Assembly: GCA_902363515.1 (NCBI GenBank)
Contig: CABJAN010000025.1
Coordinates: 1-47,503, forward strand
Length of the DNA stretch: 47,503 nucleotides
DNA from: Bacillota bacterium
GTDB taxonomy: Bacteria > Bacillota > Clostridia > Lachnospirales > Lachnospiraceae
Direction: 5' to 3'
Shown here: piece after piece, positions 17,722 through 27,307 of the stretch
Position numbering within the stretch: position 1 is the stretch's first letter
Layout: each line of letters begins with the position of its first letter
Position numbers and translations under genes: made by a program
The notes under the pieces: model-generated
Seen by the model: the letters and a program-made list of their open reading frames with translations, nothing else
Told to the model about the DNA's origin: nothing
The model's database searches: none

Positions 17722-18597
17722 ATGGAGTTTAATCATGGAATTGAGTTGTTGCAGTTATGTGAGAAAACAGGACTTCCCATTTCTCAGATTATGAAAAAAA
17801 GAGAGGCGGTATTTTCCGGCATTACGGAAGAAGAAGTAGATGCAAAAATGAGAAAAGCATTGGAAATTATGAAGCAGTCAGTAAAGGAACCACTGGATGC
17901 GCCTACCCCTTCCATTGGCGGCCTCATTGGGGGAGAAGCCAGAAAGCTACATGAAAGAAGAGAACAGGGGAAATCCATCTGCGGAACCTTGCTTTCCAAG
18001 GTGATTACCTATGCCATGGCAGTGCTGGAGGTGAATGCTTCTATGGGTGTCATTGTGGCAGCGCCTACTGCCGGTTCTTCCGGTGTGGTTCCGGGGGTTT
18101 TATTGGCTCTTGGAGAAGAGGAGCATCTCACCGATGAAGAATTATTAAATGGATTGTATACTGCCGGAGCTGTGGGCTATCTGCTTATGCGAAATGCCTC
18201 TGTTTCCGGCGCAGAAGCCGGATGTCAGGCTGAGGTTGGAGCTGCGTCTGCCATGGCTGCCGCAGCAGTTACGGAAATCATGGGAGGAAGTCCAATGATG
18301 TGCCTTCACAGTGCATCCATGGCTCTGTCCAATCTTTTGGGGCTGGTCTGTGATCCCATTGCCGGTCTGGTGGAGGCGCCTTGCCAGAGCAGAAATGCCA
18401 TGGGGGCTTCCAATGCCTTAATTTGCGCGGAGCAGGCTCTTGCAGGGATTCCCTGTCCCATTCCTTTTGATGAAATGGCAGAGGCTATGTATCATGTGGG
18501 AAGAAGTCTGCCTTTTGAACTAAGAGAAAGTGCTTTGGGAGGATGCGCAGGAACACCTTCTGCCTGTGAAAAGACCTGCTGCATTTTCGGCGGGTGA
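17722..18597 (+). CDS. sdaAA: L-serine ammonia-lyase, iron-sulfur-dependent, alpha subunit
   Basis: The 291-residue catalytic subunit. Conserved Cys motifs expected to hold the [4Fe-4S] cluster are present: SGAEAGCQAEVG, CDPIAGLVEAPCQSRN and the C-terminal GGCAGTPSACEKTCC. The middle has the Gly-rich APTAGSSGVVPG. Works with the beta subunit just upstream; GGAGG sits 7 nt before the ATG. The pair supplies pyruvate from serine, the reverse direction of the serCA operon in the same window. Confidence 0.95.
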   Translation: MEFNHGIELLQLCEKTGLPISQIMKKREAVFSGITEEEVDAKMRKALEIMKQSVKEPLDAPTPSIGGLIGGEARKLHERREQGKSICGTLLSKVITYAMAVLEVNASMGVIVAAPTAGSSGVVPGVLLALGEEEHLTDEELLNGLYTAGAVGYLLMRNASVSGAEAGCQAEVGAASAMAAAAVTEIMGGSPMMCLHSASMALSNLLGLVCDPIAGLVEAPCQSRNAMGASNALICAEQALAGIPCPIPFDEMAEAMYHVGRSLPFELRESALGGCAGTPSACEKTCCIFGG

Positions 18598-18669
18598 ACA
18601 GGCTCTTTCTGTGTCCTGAAAAGAATAGAAGATATAACAAAAAGGAATATCTAAAGCGCGTGTTATTAC

Positions 18670-18698
18670 TTGAAATGTAAGATAAAAAGGATTATCAT
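18670..18698 (+). promoter_or_regulatory. Promoter of leuB-ilvD-ilvB
   Basis: TTGAAA (18670-18675), a 17-bp spacer and TATCAT (18693-18698), about 46 nt before leuB. The leader is too short for a T-box or a leader-peptide attenuator. Confidence 0.55.
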
Positions 18699-18744
18699 AG
18701 AACTAATTACACGTAGAAAAGGATAACAGAAAGAGGGAGATCGT

Positions 18745-19827
18745 ATGGAGTATAAAATTGCATTGATTCCAGGAGATGGAATCGGGCCGGAAATCGTAAG
18801 AGAGGCAAAAAAAGTACTGGATCGGATATGTAAGGTTTATGGACATCATTTTGAATATGAAGAATTATTGTTGGGAGGAGCTTCCATTGATGTTCATGGA
18901 GTGCCTCTTACAGAAGAGACCATTGCAGCGGCAAAGGCTTCGGATGCAGTGCTTATGGGCTCTATTGGGGGAGATGCAAAGACCTCACCCTGGTATCAAC
19001 TAGAACCCTCCAAAAGACCGGAGGCAGGGCTTCTTAGAATCCGCAAGACACTGAATTTGTTTGCGAATTTAAGACCGGCTTATTTATATGAGGAATTAAA
19101 AGGAGCCTGTCCGTTAAAGGAAGAAGTCATCGGAGACGGTTTTGATATGATAATTGTCCGGGAACTCACTGGCGGTCTGTATTTTGGAGAACGGAAAACC
19201 GTAGAGGAAAATGGAGTGAGAAAAGCCATTGACACTTTGACTTATGATGAAAAAGAAATTCGCAGAATTGCAGTGAAGGCTTTTGAGATTGCCAAAAAGA
19301 GAAGGAAAAAAGTTACCAGCGTGGATAAAGCAAACGTGCTGGATTCCTCCAGACTTTGGAGAAAAGTGGTGGAAGAGGTGGCTGTTCAGTACCCGGAGGT
19401 AACTCTGGAACATATGCTGGTGGATAATTGTGCTATGCAGCTGGTTCACAATCCGGGACAGTTTGATGTGATCCTTACGGAAAATATGTTTGGAGATATT
19501 TTATCAGATGAAGCCAGCATGGTGACCGGTTCTATTGGAATGTTATCTTCTGCAAGTCTTAATGAAACGAAGTTTGGTCTTTATGAACCAAGTCATGGCT
19601 CTGCACCGGATATTGCAGGAAAGGGCATTGCCAATCCACTTGCCACTATTTTATCCGCAGCCATGATGCTTCGCTTTTCCCTGGATCTGGACAAAGAGGC
19701 AGATGCTGTGGAAGCTGCTGTTTCTAAGGTGCTAAAAGAGGGATATCGTACTATAGATATTATGGAAGATGGTATGACACAGGTAGGAACTTCCAGAATG
19801 GGAGATTTGATTGCAGAGCAAATATAA
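18745..19827 (+). CDS. leuB: 3-isopropylmalate dehydrogenase
   Basis: NAD-dependent oxidative decarboxylation of 3-isopropylmalate in leucine synthesis. The 360 residues match LeuB length. Seen: [11 protein letters not shown] at the N-terminus, the LeuB-type [27 protein letters not shown], the metal-binding Asp in [11 protein letters not shown] and [14 protein letters not shown]. First gene of a leuB-ilvD-ilvB transcript; leuA, leuCD and ilvC are not in the window, so the branched-chain pathway genes are dispersed. Confidence 0.95.
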   Translation: MEYKIALIPGDGIGPEIVREAKKVLDRICKVYGHHFEYEELLLGGASIDVHGVPLTEETIAAAKASDAVLMGSIGGDAKTSPWYQLEPSKRPEAGLLRIRKTLNLFANLRPAYLYEELKGACPLKEEVIGDGFDMIIVRELTGGLYFGERKTVEENGVRKAIDTLTYDEKEIRRIAVKAFEIAKKRRKKVTSVDKANVLDSSRLWRKVVEEVAVQYPEVTLEHMLVDNCAMQLVHNPGQFDVILTENMFGDILSDEASMVTGSIGMLSSASLNETKFGLYEPSHGSAPDIAGKGIANPLATILSAAMMLRFSLDLDKEADAVEAAVSKVLKEGYRTIDIMEDGMTQVGTSRMGDLIAEQI

Positions 19828-19846
19828 GATACAAAGGAGAAATGCT

Positions 19847-21514
19847 ATGAGAAGTGACGCAGTAAAAACAGGGATGCAGCAGGCACCCCACCGTTCTTTA
19901 TTTAATGCCCTTGGTATGACAAAAGAAGAGATGGAAAGACCTCTGGTTGGTATTGTAAGTTCTTATAATGAAATTGTACCAGGTCATATGAATCTGGATA
20001 AAATTGTAGAAGCAGTAAAATTAGGCGTTGCCATGGCAGGAGGAACTCCTGTTGTATTCCCGGCTATTGCTGTGTGTGATGGAATTGCCATGGGACACAC
20101 AGGAATGAAATATTCTCTGGTAACCAGGGATCTGATTGCAGATTCCACAGAGGCCATGGCTATGGCCCACCAGTTTGACGCTTTGGTTATGGTTCCAAAC
20201 TGTGACAAAAACGTGCCGGGACTTTTAATGGCAGCAGCCAGAATCAATGTCCCTACAGTATTTGTAAGCGGCGGCCCCATGCTGGCAGGTAAGGTAAAAG
20301 GACAGAAGAGAAGCCTTTCCTCCATGTTTGAGGCGGTTGGCTCTTACAGTGCAGGAACCATGACAGCAGAGGAAGTAGAAGAATTTGAGAATAAGGTATG
20401 CCCCACCTGTGGTTCCTGCTCCGGTATGTATACAGCCAACAGCATGAACTGCCTTACCGAAGTGCTGGGTATGGGATTACAGGGAAATGGAACGATTCCG
20501 GCTGTGTATTCTGAGAGAATTAAACTGGCAAAACACGCCGGTATGCAGGTTATGGAAATGTACCGCAGGAATATCCGGCCAAGAGATATTATGACAAAAG
20601 ATGCCATTATGAATGCGCTGACTGTGGATATGGCTCTTGGATGTTCCACCAACAGTATGCTTCATCTTCCGGCCATTGCCCATGAAATCGGTTTTGATTT
20701 TGATATTACCTTTGCCAACAGTGTCAGCGAAAAAACACCGAACCTGTGTCATTTAGCACCGGCAGGTCCTACCTACATGGAAGACTTAAATGAGGCTGGC
20801 GGCGTCTATGCTGTTATGAATGAGCTCACCAAGAAAGACCTGTTGAATCTGGATTGCATGACCGTAACAGGAAAGACTGTGGGAGAAAATATTAAAAACT
20901 GTGTGAACAAAAACCCAGAGGTTATCCGTCCTGTGGAAAATCCTTACAGCCAGACCGGAGGCCTTGCAGTTCTTACAGGAAACCTGGCTCCGGACGGCGG
21001 CGTGGTAAAACGCAGCGCAGTTTGTGAGGAAATGATGGTACACGAAGGTCCTGCCAGAGTCTTTGATTGTGAAGAAGATGCCATTGCAGCTATTAAAGGC
21101 GGAAAAATTGTAGCAGGAGATGTGGTGGTTATTCGCTATGAGGGACCAAAGGGCGGTCCTGGTATGAGAGAAATGCTGAATCCTACCTCTGCCATTGCTG
21201 GTATGGGTCTGGGTTCCACTGTGGCCCTGATTACAGATGGACGTTTTTCCGGAGCATCCAGAGGAGCTTCCATTGGACATATTTCACCGGAAGCAGCCGT
21301 GGGAGGACCTATTGCATTAGTAGAAGAGGGGGATATTATTCGTATTAATATTCCTCAGACCACACTGGAGCTGGAGGTTTCAGAGGAAGAACTGGCAAGA
21401 AGAAGAGCCAACTGGCAGCCAAGAGAGCCAAAGGTGACCACAGGCTATCTGGCGCGGTATGCAGCTATGGTGACCAGCGGAAACCGGGGTGCAGTGCTGG
21501 AGATTCAAAAATAA
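19847..21514 (+). CDS. ilvD: Dihydroxy-acid dehydratase
   Basis: Iron-sulfur enzyme that dehydrates 2,3-dihydroxyisovalerate or its methyl homologue in valine and isoleucine synthesis. 555 residues. Cluster-related Cys are visible: C119 in [11 protein letters not shown] and C191 in [16 protein letters not shown]. Also SGGPMLAGK and the C-terminal [14 protein letters not shown]. The ATG at 19847 follows AAAGGAG with 7 nt spacing; a longer in-frame start at 19811 lies inside leuB. It starts 19 nt after leuB. Confidence 0.96.
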   Translation: MRSDAVKTGMQQAPHRSLFNALGMTKEEMERPLVGIVSSYNEIVPGHMNLDKIVEAVKLGVAMAGGTPVVFPAIAVCDGIAMGHTGMKYSLVTRDLIADSTEAMAMAHQFDALVMVPNCDKNVPGLLMAAARINVPTVFVSGGPMLAGKVKGQKRSLSSMFEAVGSYSAGTMTAEEVEEFENKVCPTCGSCSGMYTANSMNCLTEVLGMGLQGNGTIPAVYSERIKLAKHAGMQVMEMYRRNIRPRDIMTKDAIMNALTVDMALGCSTNSMLHLPAIAHEIGFDFDITFANSVSEKTPNLCHLAPAGPTYMEDLNEAGGVYAVMNELTKKDLLNLDCMTVTGKTVGENIKNCVNKNPEVIRPVENPYSQTGGLAVLTGNLAPDGGVVKRSAVCEEMMVHEGPARVFDCEEDAIAAIKGGKIVAGDVVVIRYEGPKGGPGMREMLNPTSAIAGMGLGSTVALITDGRFSGASRGASIGHISPEAAVGGPIALVEEGDIIRINIPQTTLELEVSEEELARRRANWQPREPKVTTGYLARYAAMVTSGNRGAVLEIQK

Positions 21515-21536
21515 ACAGAGAACGGGGGAACTTTTT

Positions 21537-23222
21537 ATGCAGCTTACTGGCGCGCAGATTGTAATTGAATGTTTGAAAGAACAGGGCGTAGATACTGTTT
21601 TTGGGTACCCTGGAGGAACCATTTTAAATATTTATGACGAATTGTATAAGCATCAGGAGGAAATCCATCATGTGTTGACTTCCCATGAACAGGGAGCAGC
21701 CCATGCAGCGGATGGCTACGCACGTTCCACAGGAAAAGTAGGGGTGTGTCTGGCAACCAGCGGTCCGGGAGCAACCAACCTGGTTACGGGAATTGCCACA
21801 GCCTATATGGATTCCATTCCGGTAGTAGCCATTACCTGTAATGTAGGACTGCCCCTTCTTGGAAAGGACAGTTTCCAGGAAGTGGATATTGCAGGGGTAG
21901 TGATGCCCATTACCAAACATAGTTTTATTGTAAAAGATGTAACCAAACTGGCAAAAACCATCCGCAGAGCCTTTGTTATTGCCAAAAGCGGCAGACCGGG
22001 ACCGGTGCTGGTGGATATTACCAAGGATGTTACCGCAAATATGACAGAATTTCTTCCGTACAAACCAAAGCCTGTGAAGCCTTATATTAAGGAAATACAG
22101 CAGGAGACGCTGGAAGAAGCGGCAAAACTCATAAATGCTTCCAAACGACCGTTTATTTTCGTAGGAGGCGGCGCAGTTGCAGCAAATGCCTGGGAGGAAG
22201 TGCGGGAACTGTCTCATAAGATACAGGCACCTGTCACAGATTCTCTTATGGGAAAAGGAGTGTTTTCAGGGGAAGACCCTTATTATACGGGAATGTTGGG
22301 CATGCACGGAACCAAAGCATCCAATCTGGGGGTAACCAAATGCGACCTGCTCATTGCCATTGGAGCCAGATTTTCAGACCGCGTCATTGGAAATCCAAGG
22401 AACTTTGCCAGAAATGCCAGGATTATCCATATTGATGTAGATGGTGCAGAAATGAATAAGAATGTATTGACAGACTGCGGCATTATTGGGGATGCGAAAG
22501 AAGTGCTCATAAGATTAAATGCACTGGTAAATCCCACTGAACATAAAGAATGGATAGAAGAAATACAGGAACTGAAAGCAGCCTATCCTCTTAGGTATCA
22601 CCCGGAAGGGCTTACCGGGCCTGCCATTATTGAGGAACTGTACAAACAGACCAATGGAGACGCCATTATTGTCACAGAGGTGGGACAGCATCAGATGTGG
22701 GCTGCCCAGTATTATAAATACAATATGCCCCGGAAGTTTTTGTCCTCAGGAGGTCTTGGAACCATGGGCTATGGTCTGGGAGCAGCCATTGGAGCGAAAA
22801 TGGGAAATCAGGATAAAGTGGTTATCAATGTGGCAGGGGATGGATGTTTCCGCATGAATATGAATGAAATTGCCACAGCCACCAGAAACAATATGCCTTT
22901 GATTCAGGTGGTAGTGAATAATCAGGTTCTGGGAATGGTACGTCAGTGGCAGACCTTATTCTACGAAGGAAGATATTCGAATACCATATTAAGAGATAAA
23001 GTGGATTTTGTGAAGCTGGCAGAGGCCATGGGAGCGGTAGGAATCCGCGTGACCAGAAGAGAAGAACTGGCAGAAGCCATTCAAAAGGCCATTGAGCTGA
23101 ATACAACGGTAGTTCTGGACTGCATCATTGACAGTGACGATAAGGTATTTCCTATGGTTCCGGCAGGAGCCAATATTGAGGATGCCTTTGATGAAGAAGA
23201 TTTAAAGGCAAAAGACAAGTAG
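21537..23222 (+). CDS. ilvB: Acetolactate synthase, large catalytic subunit
   Basis: Condenses pyruvate with pyruvate or 2-oxobutyrate using thiamine diphosphate. 561 residues. The catalytic Glu is E51 in TSHEQGAAHAADGYAR; the FAD-type central domain holds RFSDRVIGNP; the ThDP motif is GDGCFRMN with the closing NN of VVVNNQVLGMVRQWQ. The start at 21537 follows GGGGGA; the frame continues upstream into ilvD without a ribosome site. No small regulatory subunit (ilvN) follows, so valine control must come from elsewhere or be absent. Confidence 0.95.
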   Translation: MQLTGAQIVIECLKEQGVDTVFGYPGGTILNIYDELYKHQEEIHHVLTSHEQGAAHAADGYARSTGKVGVCLATSGPGATNLVTGIATAYMDSIPVVAITCNVGLPLLGKDSFQEVDIAGVVMPITKHSFIVKDVTKLAKTIRRAFVIAKSGRPGPVLVDITKDVTANMTEFLPYKPKPVKPYIKEIQQETLEEAAKLINASKRPFIFVGGGAVAANAWEEVRELSHKIQAPVTDSLMGKGVFSGEDPYYTGMLGMHGTKASNLGVTKCDLLIAIGARFSDRVIGNPRNFARNARIIHIDVDGAEMNKNVLTDCGIIGDAKEVLIRLNALVNPTEHKEWIEEIQELKAAYPLRYHPEGLTGPAIIEELYKQTNGDAIIVTEVGQHQMWAAQYYKYNMPRKFLSSGGLGTMGYGLGAAIGAKMGNQDKVVINVAGDGCFRMNMNEIATATRNNMPLIQVVVNNQVLGMVRQWQTLFYEGRYSNTILRDKVDFVKLAEAMGAVGIRVTRREELAEAIQKAIELNTTVVLDCIIDSDDKVFPMVPAGANIEDAFDEEDLKAKDK

Positions 23223-23253
23223 AATGTCCACTGTAAAAAGACAAATGTTTTTA

Positions 23254-23282
23254 TTGACAAGAATATCACAAAAGAGTAAAAT
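23254..23282 (+). promoter_or_regulatory. Strong serC-serA promoter
   Basis: A consensus TTGACA (23254-23259), a 17-bp spacer and TAAAAT (23277-23282), about 140 nt before serC. Transcription would begin near 23289, just before the hairpin at 23302. Confidence 0.65.
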
Positions 23283-23301
23283 ATGAAACAATGAAGGAAG
23301 A

Positions 23302-23332
23302 GCTGTCGTATTCGTTTTTGTAATACGGCAGC
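23302..23332 (+). terminator. Hairpin in the serC leader (ilvB terminator or attenuator)
   Basis: An 11-bp stem (23302-23312 with 23322-23332, one G-U pair) and a 9-nt loop, followed by CCCCTTTAT, a weak T tract. It may simply end the ilvB transcript, but it lies inside the leader of the serC promoter. A small hairpin GCGCA-TTGA-TGCGC follows downstream. Confidence 0.5.
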
Positions 23333-23421
23333 CCCTTTATAAAATGGGCGCATTGATGCGCTAATGAATTGCTTTATAAAAGAAAGAGGAATAGCAGGGA
23401 ATAAGACAGGAGGAGAGAGGC

Positions 23422-24504
23422 ATGAGCAGAGTTTATAACTTTTCAGCAGGTCCGGCGGTACTGCCGGAGGTAGTGTTACAAGAAGCAGCAGAAGAAATGA
23501 TGGATTACAGGGGATGCGGTATGTCTGTTATGGAAATGAGCCACCGTTCCAAAATGTTTGAAACGATTATACAGGAGGCAGAAGCTGACCTTCGGGAGCT
23601 GCTTCAGATTCCGGATAACTATAAGGTGCTGTTTCTGCAGGGGGGAGCAAGCCAGCAGTTTGCCATGATTCCCATGAATCTTATGAAGAACCGGGTAGCA
23701 GATTATATTGTTACCGGACAATGGGCAAAAAAAGCATGGCAGGAAGCCAGGAAATATGGAAAGGCAAATAAAATTGCTTCCTCAGAGGATAAGACTTTTT
23801 CCTACATACCGGATTGTTCAGACCTGGATATCAGCCCGGATGCTGATTATGTGTATATTTGTGAAAATAATACCATTTATGGCACAAAATTTAAAACTCT
23901 GCCAAATACCAAGGGCAAAATCCTGGTTTCTGATGTTTCCTCCTGTTTCCTGTCAGAACCTATGGATATCAGTAAGTATGGGATTGTATACGGTGGAGTT
24001 CAGAAAAATATCGGACCGGCAGGCATGGTGATTTCCATTATCCGGGAAGATTTGATTACTTCGGATGTGCTGGAGGGAACACCTACTATGCTTACCTATA
24101 AAACCCATGCAGATGCAGACTCCCTTTATAATACGCCAAACTGTTATTGTATTTACATGTGCGGTAAGGTGTTTAAATGGCTGAAAGCCATGGGTGGATT
24201 AAGTGCTATGAAGGAACGGAATGAAAGAAAGGCAAAATTGCTCTACGATTTTCTGGATGAGAGCCAGTTATTCAAGGGAACCGTGGTTCCAAAGGATCGC
24301 TCTTTGATGAATGTTCCTTTTGTTACAGGAAATCAGGAGCTGGATGCAAAATTTGTAAAAGAGGCTGCAGAGGCAGGGCTTGAGAACCTGAAAGGGCACC
24401 GCAGCGTGGGTGGTATGAGAGCCAGTATTTATAATGCAATGCCAGTGGAAGGGGTAGAAGCTCTGGTGGCATTTATGAAGAAATTTGAGAAGGAGAATGG
24501 CTGA
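23422..24504 (+). CDS. serC: Phosphoserine aminotransferase
   Basis: PLP enzyme converting 3-phosphohydroxypyruvate and glutamate to phosphoserine. 360 residues. The N-terminal motif YNFSAGPAVLPE and the PLP lysine K195 in VYGGVQKNIGPAG identify it; MSVMEMSHRS is the conserved substrate-binding segment, and HRSVGGMRASIYNA the C-terminal Arg region. AGGAGG precedes the ATG. Its stop overlaps the ribosome-site region of serA, so the two are coupled. Confidence 0.96.
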   Translation: MSRVYNFSAGPAVLPEVVLQEAAEEMMDYRGCGMSVMEMSHRSKMFETIIQEAEADLRELLQIPDNYKVLFLQGGASQQFAMIPMNLMKNRVADYIVTGQWAKKAWQEARKYGKANKIASSEDKTFSYIPDCSDLDISPDADYVYICENNTIYGTKFKTLPNTKGKILVSDVSSCFLSEPMDISKYGIVYGGVQKNIGPAGMVISIIREDLITSDVLEGTPTMLTYKTHADADSLYNTPNCYCIYMCGKVFKWLKAMGGLSAMKERNERKAKLLYDFLDESQLFKGTVVPKDRSLMNVPFVTGNQELDAKFVKEAAEAGLENLKGHRSVGGMRASIYNAMPVEGVEALVAFMKKFEKENG

Positions 24505-24505
24505 T

Positions 24506-25669
24506 ATGTATCGTTATCATTGTTTAAACCCAATTTCTCAGGTTGGCTTAGAGAAATTTCCAGGAAAATATGAAAATACGGATAAAATAGAAGAAGCTGA
24601 AGCTATTCTGGTAAGAAGCGCAGATATGCATGCAATGGAACTGCCTGAAAAAACCGCAGCAGTGGCAAGAGCAGGAGCCGGAGTCAATAACATTCCTATT
24701 GAAGCTCTGGGCAAAAAAGGTGTGGTAGTGTTTAACACACCGGGAGCTAATGCAAATGGTGTGAAGGAAATGGTTCTTGCAGGAATGCTTTTGGCTTCCA
24801 GGGATATTGTAGGTGGTATTGAGTGGCTGGAAAAACAGGAAGCCACAGAAGATCTTGCAAAGAAAGCAGAAAAGAAGAAAAAACAATTTGCCGGATGTGA
24901 AATCAGCGGGAAAAAGCTGGGAATCATTGGACTTGGCGCTATTGGTGTGAGGGTGGCAAATGCAGCAGTACATCTTGGCATGGAAGTTTATGGTTATGAC
25001 CCCTTTATTTCCGTAGATGCTGCATGGAGTCTTTCCAGAAGTATTCATCATATTAATGATATCAGCTGTATTTACAGGGAATGTGATTACATTACCATTC
25101 ATGTGCCTCTTATGGATAGTACCAGGAATATGATTGGCGCAGAGGAAATTGCCCAGATGAAGGAGGGCGTAGTGCTTCTGAATTTTGCCAGGGATTTGCT
25201 GGTGGATGAAGAAGCTCTGGCTGAAGCCCTTCAAGCTGGAAAAGTAAAGAAATATGTAACAGACTTTGCCAACCCTATTGTAGCGAAGGCGCCCAATACT
25301 CTAGTAACTCCTCATCTGGGAGCTTCCACAGAGGAATCGGAAGACAACTGTGCAGTGATGGCAGTAAAACAGCTCATGGACTATCTGGAAAATGGAAACA
25401 TTAAAAATTCTGTAAATTATCCAAACTGCGATGCAGGAACCTGTGTGGATGAAGGAAGACTTACCATTAATCACAAAAACATTCCTAACATGATTAGCCA
25501 GTTTACCAAAGTTCTGGGTGATGCGGGAGTGAATATTTCAAACATGACCAATAAGAGTAAAGGGGATTTGGCTTACACCATTCTGGATGTGGCAACACCC
25601 ATTTCCCAGGAAGTGGCAAAGAATTTGAAGGCCATTAACGGAGTGTATCGGGTGCGCATAGTGAAGTAA
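24506..25669 (+). CDS. serA: D-3-phosphoglycerate dehydrogenase
   Basis: NAD-dependent first step of serine synthesis. 387 residues, the short form with a catalytic-nucleotide core and one C-terminal ACT domain (residues about 315-385, FTKVLGDAGVNISNM). The NAD motif is LGIIGLGAIGVRVA, followed by D at the expected strand end (GYDPF). LNFARDLLVDEEAL and the catalytic His in LVTPHLGASTEES are present. The ATG at 24506 is preferred because AAGGAG lies 10 nt upstream; an ATG at 24497 is only 1 nt from that site. A third gene, DUF1015, follows after a terminator. Confidence 0.95.
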   Translation: MYRYHCLNPISQVGLEKFPGKYENTDKIEEAEAILVRSADMHAMELPEKTAAVARAGAGVNNIPIEALGKKGVVVFNTPGANANGVKEMVLAGMLLASRDIVGGIEWLEKQEATEDLAKKAEKKKKQFAGCEISGKKLGIIGLGAIGVRVANAAVHLGMEVYGYDPFISVDAAWSLSRSIHHINDISCIYRECDYITIHVPLMDSTRNMIGAEEIAQMKEGVVLLNFARDLLVDEEALAEALQAGKVKKYVTDFANPIVAKAPNTLVTPHLGASTEESEDNCAVMAVKQLMDYLENGNIKNSVNYPNCDAGTCVDEGRLTINHKNIPNMISQFTKVLGDAGVNISNMTNKSKGDLAYTILDVATPISQEVAKNLKAINGVYRVRIVK

Positions 25670-25701
25670 GAAAAAAGATTGTGTTGTAATGGGACGCAAA
25701 T

Positions 25702-25750
25702 GGAGAGTATGTATGCAAATTCGCCAAAACTGCATACATACTCTCCGTTT
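25702..25750 (+). terminator. serC-serA terminator
   Basis: A perfect 16-bp stem (25702-25717 with 25731-25746) and a 13-nt loop, followed by GTTTTCTGGCTTTT. Confidence 0.8.
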
Positions 25751-25890
25751 TCTGGCTTTTGCAGGCAATCTCTTTTGTCAGACAGATATTTGTATATACG
25801 TTTTTTCGTTTGTGAAGGTGTGGTTTTTTCCAAAAAGATATGGTAGAATAGGCGTTAAGGTAGTTCTATATAAAAATCTGGAGATTGCGT

Positions 25891-26025
25891 ATGAAAAGAG
25901 AAAGCAGATGGCATTCTTTTTGGAAAGGATACCGCAGGGGACTGAGGTGTTTTAGGTGGTTGTGTTCTTTGAAACGGAATTACAGGAAACTTCAAAGAAC
26001 CTTAAAAGTAATTAGAAAACAATAA
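25891..26025 (+). CDS. Possible 44-residue cationic small protein
   Basis: An ATG-TAA frame upstream of the DUF1015 gene encoding 44 residues with 16 Lys/Arg and almost no acidic residues (MKRESRWHSFWKGYRRGLRC at the start, then KLQRTLKVIRKQ). TCTGGAG precedes the ATG by 7 nt. A TAGAAT box at 25845-25850 could be the -10 of a promoter for it and DUF1015. Its 3' half carries a 10-bp inverted repeat (25964-25973 with 25991-26000), so the conserved element might be RNA structure and not protein. It accounts for most of the 377-base gap 25670-26046. Confidence 0.3.
   Translation: MKRESRWHSFWKGYRRGLRCFRWLCSLKRNYRKLQRTLKVIRKQ
25964..26000 (+). repeat. 10-bp inverted repeat upstream of DUF1015 gene
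   Basis: GTTCTTTGAA (25964-25973) pairs perfectly with TTCAAAGAAC (25991-26000) across a 17-nt loop. There is no T tract after it, so it is not an obvious terminator. It lies 46 nt before the DUF1015 start and could be a leader structure or an operator. Confidence 0.45.
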
Positions 26026-26046
26026 GGAATACAGGAGGAATTCATT

Positions 26047-27282
26047 ATGGCAGATATCAAACCATTTCGCGCAGTGAGACCAAGAACTGCGTATGCGGCA
26101 GAAATTGCTGCGCTTCCCTATGATGTGTACAACAGAGAAGAGGCAAGAAAGGAAGTTGAAAAGAATCCCATGTCCTTTTTGAAGATTGACCGCCCGGAAA
26201 CCCAGTTTCCAAGAGAACAGGACATGTATGCCCCGGAAGTATATCAGCAGGCAGCGAAAACTTTGTGGGGAATGTTAGACGAAGGAAAATTCTGTGAAGA
26301 GCAGAAGGATTGCTATTATGTTTATGAAATCGGCACAGAAGAACATACGCAGACGGGAATCGTGGCCTGTGCGTCCATAGATGATTATTTGAATCAGGTG
26401 ATTAAACGCCATGAGAATACCAAGCCGGAGAAAGAAGCAGACCGCATTCGTCATGTAACCGTATGCCAGGCTCAGACAGGTCCTATCTTTCTGGCGCATC
26501 GCCCACAGCCGGAGCTTCGCAGACTTCTGGATATTAAGAAACGCTCTCACCCTGTGTATGATTTTTGTTCAGAAGATGGAATTTCTCACAGAGTATGGGT
26601 AATAGAGGACCAGCTTACTATAGATAAAATAACAAGTTTGTTTCAGAATATGGATAGCATTTACATAGCAGATGGCCATCACAGGGCAGCTTCCGCCATT
26701 AAGGCTGGATTAGAAAAGCGAAAAGAACATCCAGATTATAATGGGACAGAGGAATTTAATTATTTCCTGTGTACCTTATTTGCTTCGGATGAATTGAAGA
26801 TTCTGGACTATAATCGTGTGGTCAAGGATCTGCATGGCTACAGCAAGGAAGAATTTCTGGAAAAGGCAGGAGAGTGCTTCCTGGTGGAAGAGAGAGGCGC
26901 TGAGCCGGTGCAGCCGGAGAAGAAAGGTGTTTTTGGCATGTACCTGGATAAGACCTGGTATCGTCTGGAAATACGGGAAGCCTATGTTTCCCAGGATGCA
27001 GTGGAAGGTTTGGACGTGTCTTTGCTTCAGAATCATCTTCTGGAGCCTGTTCTTGGCATAGAAAAGCCGGGGGCAGACCCGCGGATTGACTTTATTGGAG
27101 GTATCCGGGGACTTTCTGAACTGGAAAGGAGAGTGGAACAGGACTGTAAGGTAGCTTTTTCCATGTATCCAACCAGTATGGAGGAATTGATGCAGACAGC
27201 AGACGAAGGCAGATTAATGCCTCCTAAATCCACCTGGTTTGAGCCAAAGCTTAGAAGTGGATTGTTTATTCACAGAATCTAA
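26047..27282 (+). CDS. DUF1015 family protein
   Basis: A 411-residue soluble protein of the DUF1015 family. Conserved features: FRAVRPRTAYAAEIAALPYD at the N-terminus, VIKRHENTKPEKE (119-131), and IYIADGHHRAASA (205-217) with D209, H211, H212 and R213. The GHHR-type motif recalls ParB/sulfiredoxin-like folds, a group that includes an archaeal serine kinase, but that link is inference. DUF1015 genes often follow serC-serA in Clostridia, as here, suggesting a role in serine or phosphoserine metabolism. AGGAGG precedes the ATG. It ends in a shared terminator with the convergent hydrogenase operon. Confidence 0.85.
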   Translation: MADIKPFRAVRPRTAYAAEIAALPYDVYNREEARKEVEKNPMSFLKIDRPETQFPREQDMYAPEVYQQAAKTLWGMLDEGKFCEEQKDCYYVYEIGTEEHTQTGIVACASIDDYLNQVIKRHENTKPEKEADRIRHVTVCQAQTGPIFLAHRPQPELRRLLDIKKRSHPVYDFCSEDGISHRVWVIEDQLTIDKITSLFQNMDSIYIADGHHRAASAIKAGLEKRKEHPDYNGTEEFNYFLCTLFASDELKILDYNRVVKDLHGYSKEEFLEKAGECFLVEERGAEPVQPEKKGVFGMYLDKTWYRLEIREAYVSQDAVEGLDVSLLQNHLLEPVLGIEKPGADPRIDFIGGIRGLSELERRVEQDCKVAFSMYPTSMEELMQTADEGRLMPPKSTWFEPKLRSGLFIHRI

Positions 27283-27307
27283 ATATACAAAATAAATACA
27301 AAAAAAT

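Noticed and set aside
18598..18744. T-box or leader-peptide attenuator before leuB
   Set aside because: The leader after the likely promoter is only about 40 nt, with no tandem Leu codons or T-box sequence.
21624..22217. 197-codon minus-strand frame
   Set aside because: It lies wholly within ilvB, whose ThDP motifs are intact, and lacks family features.
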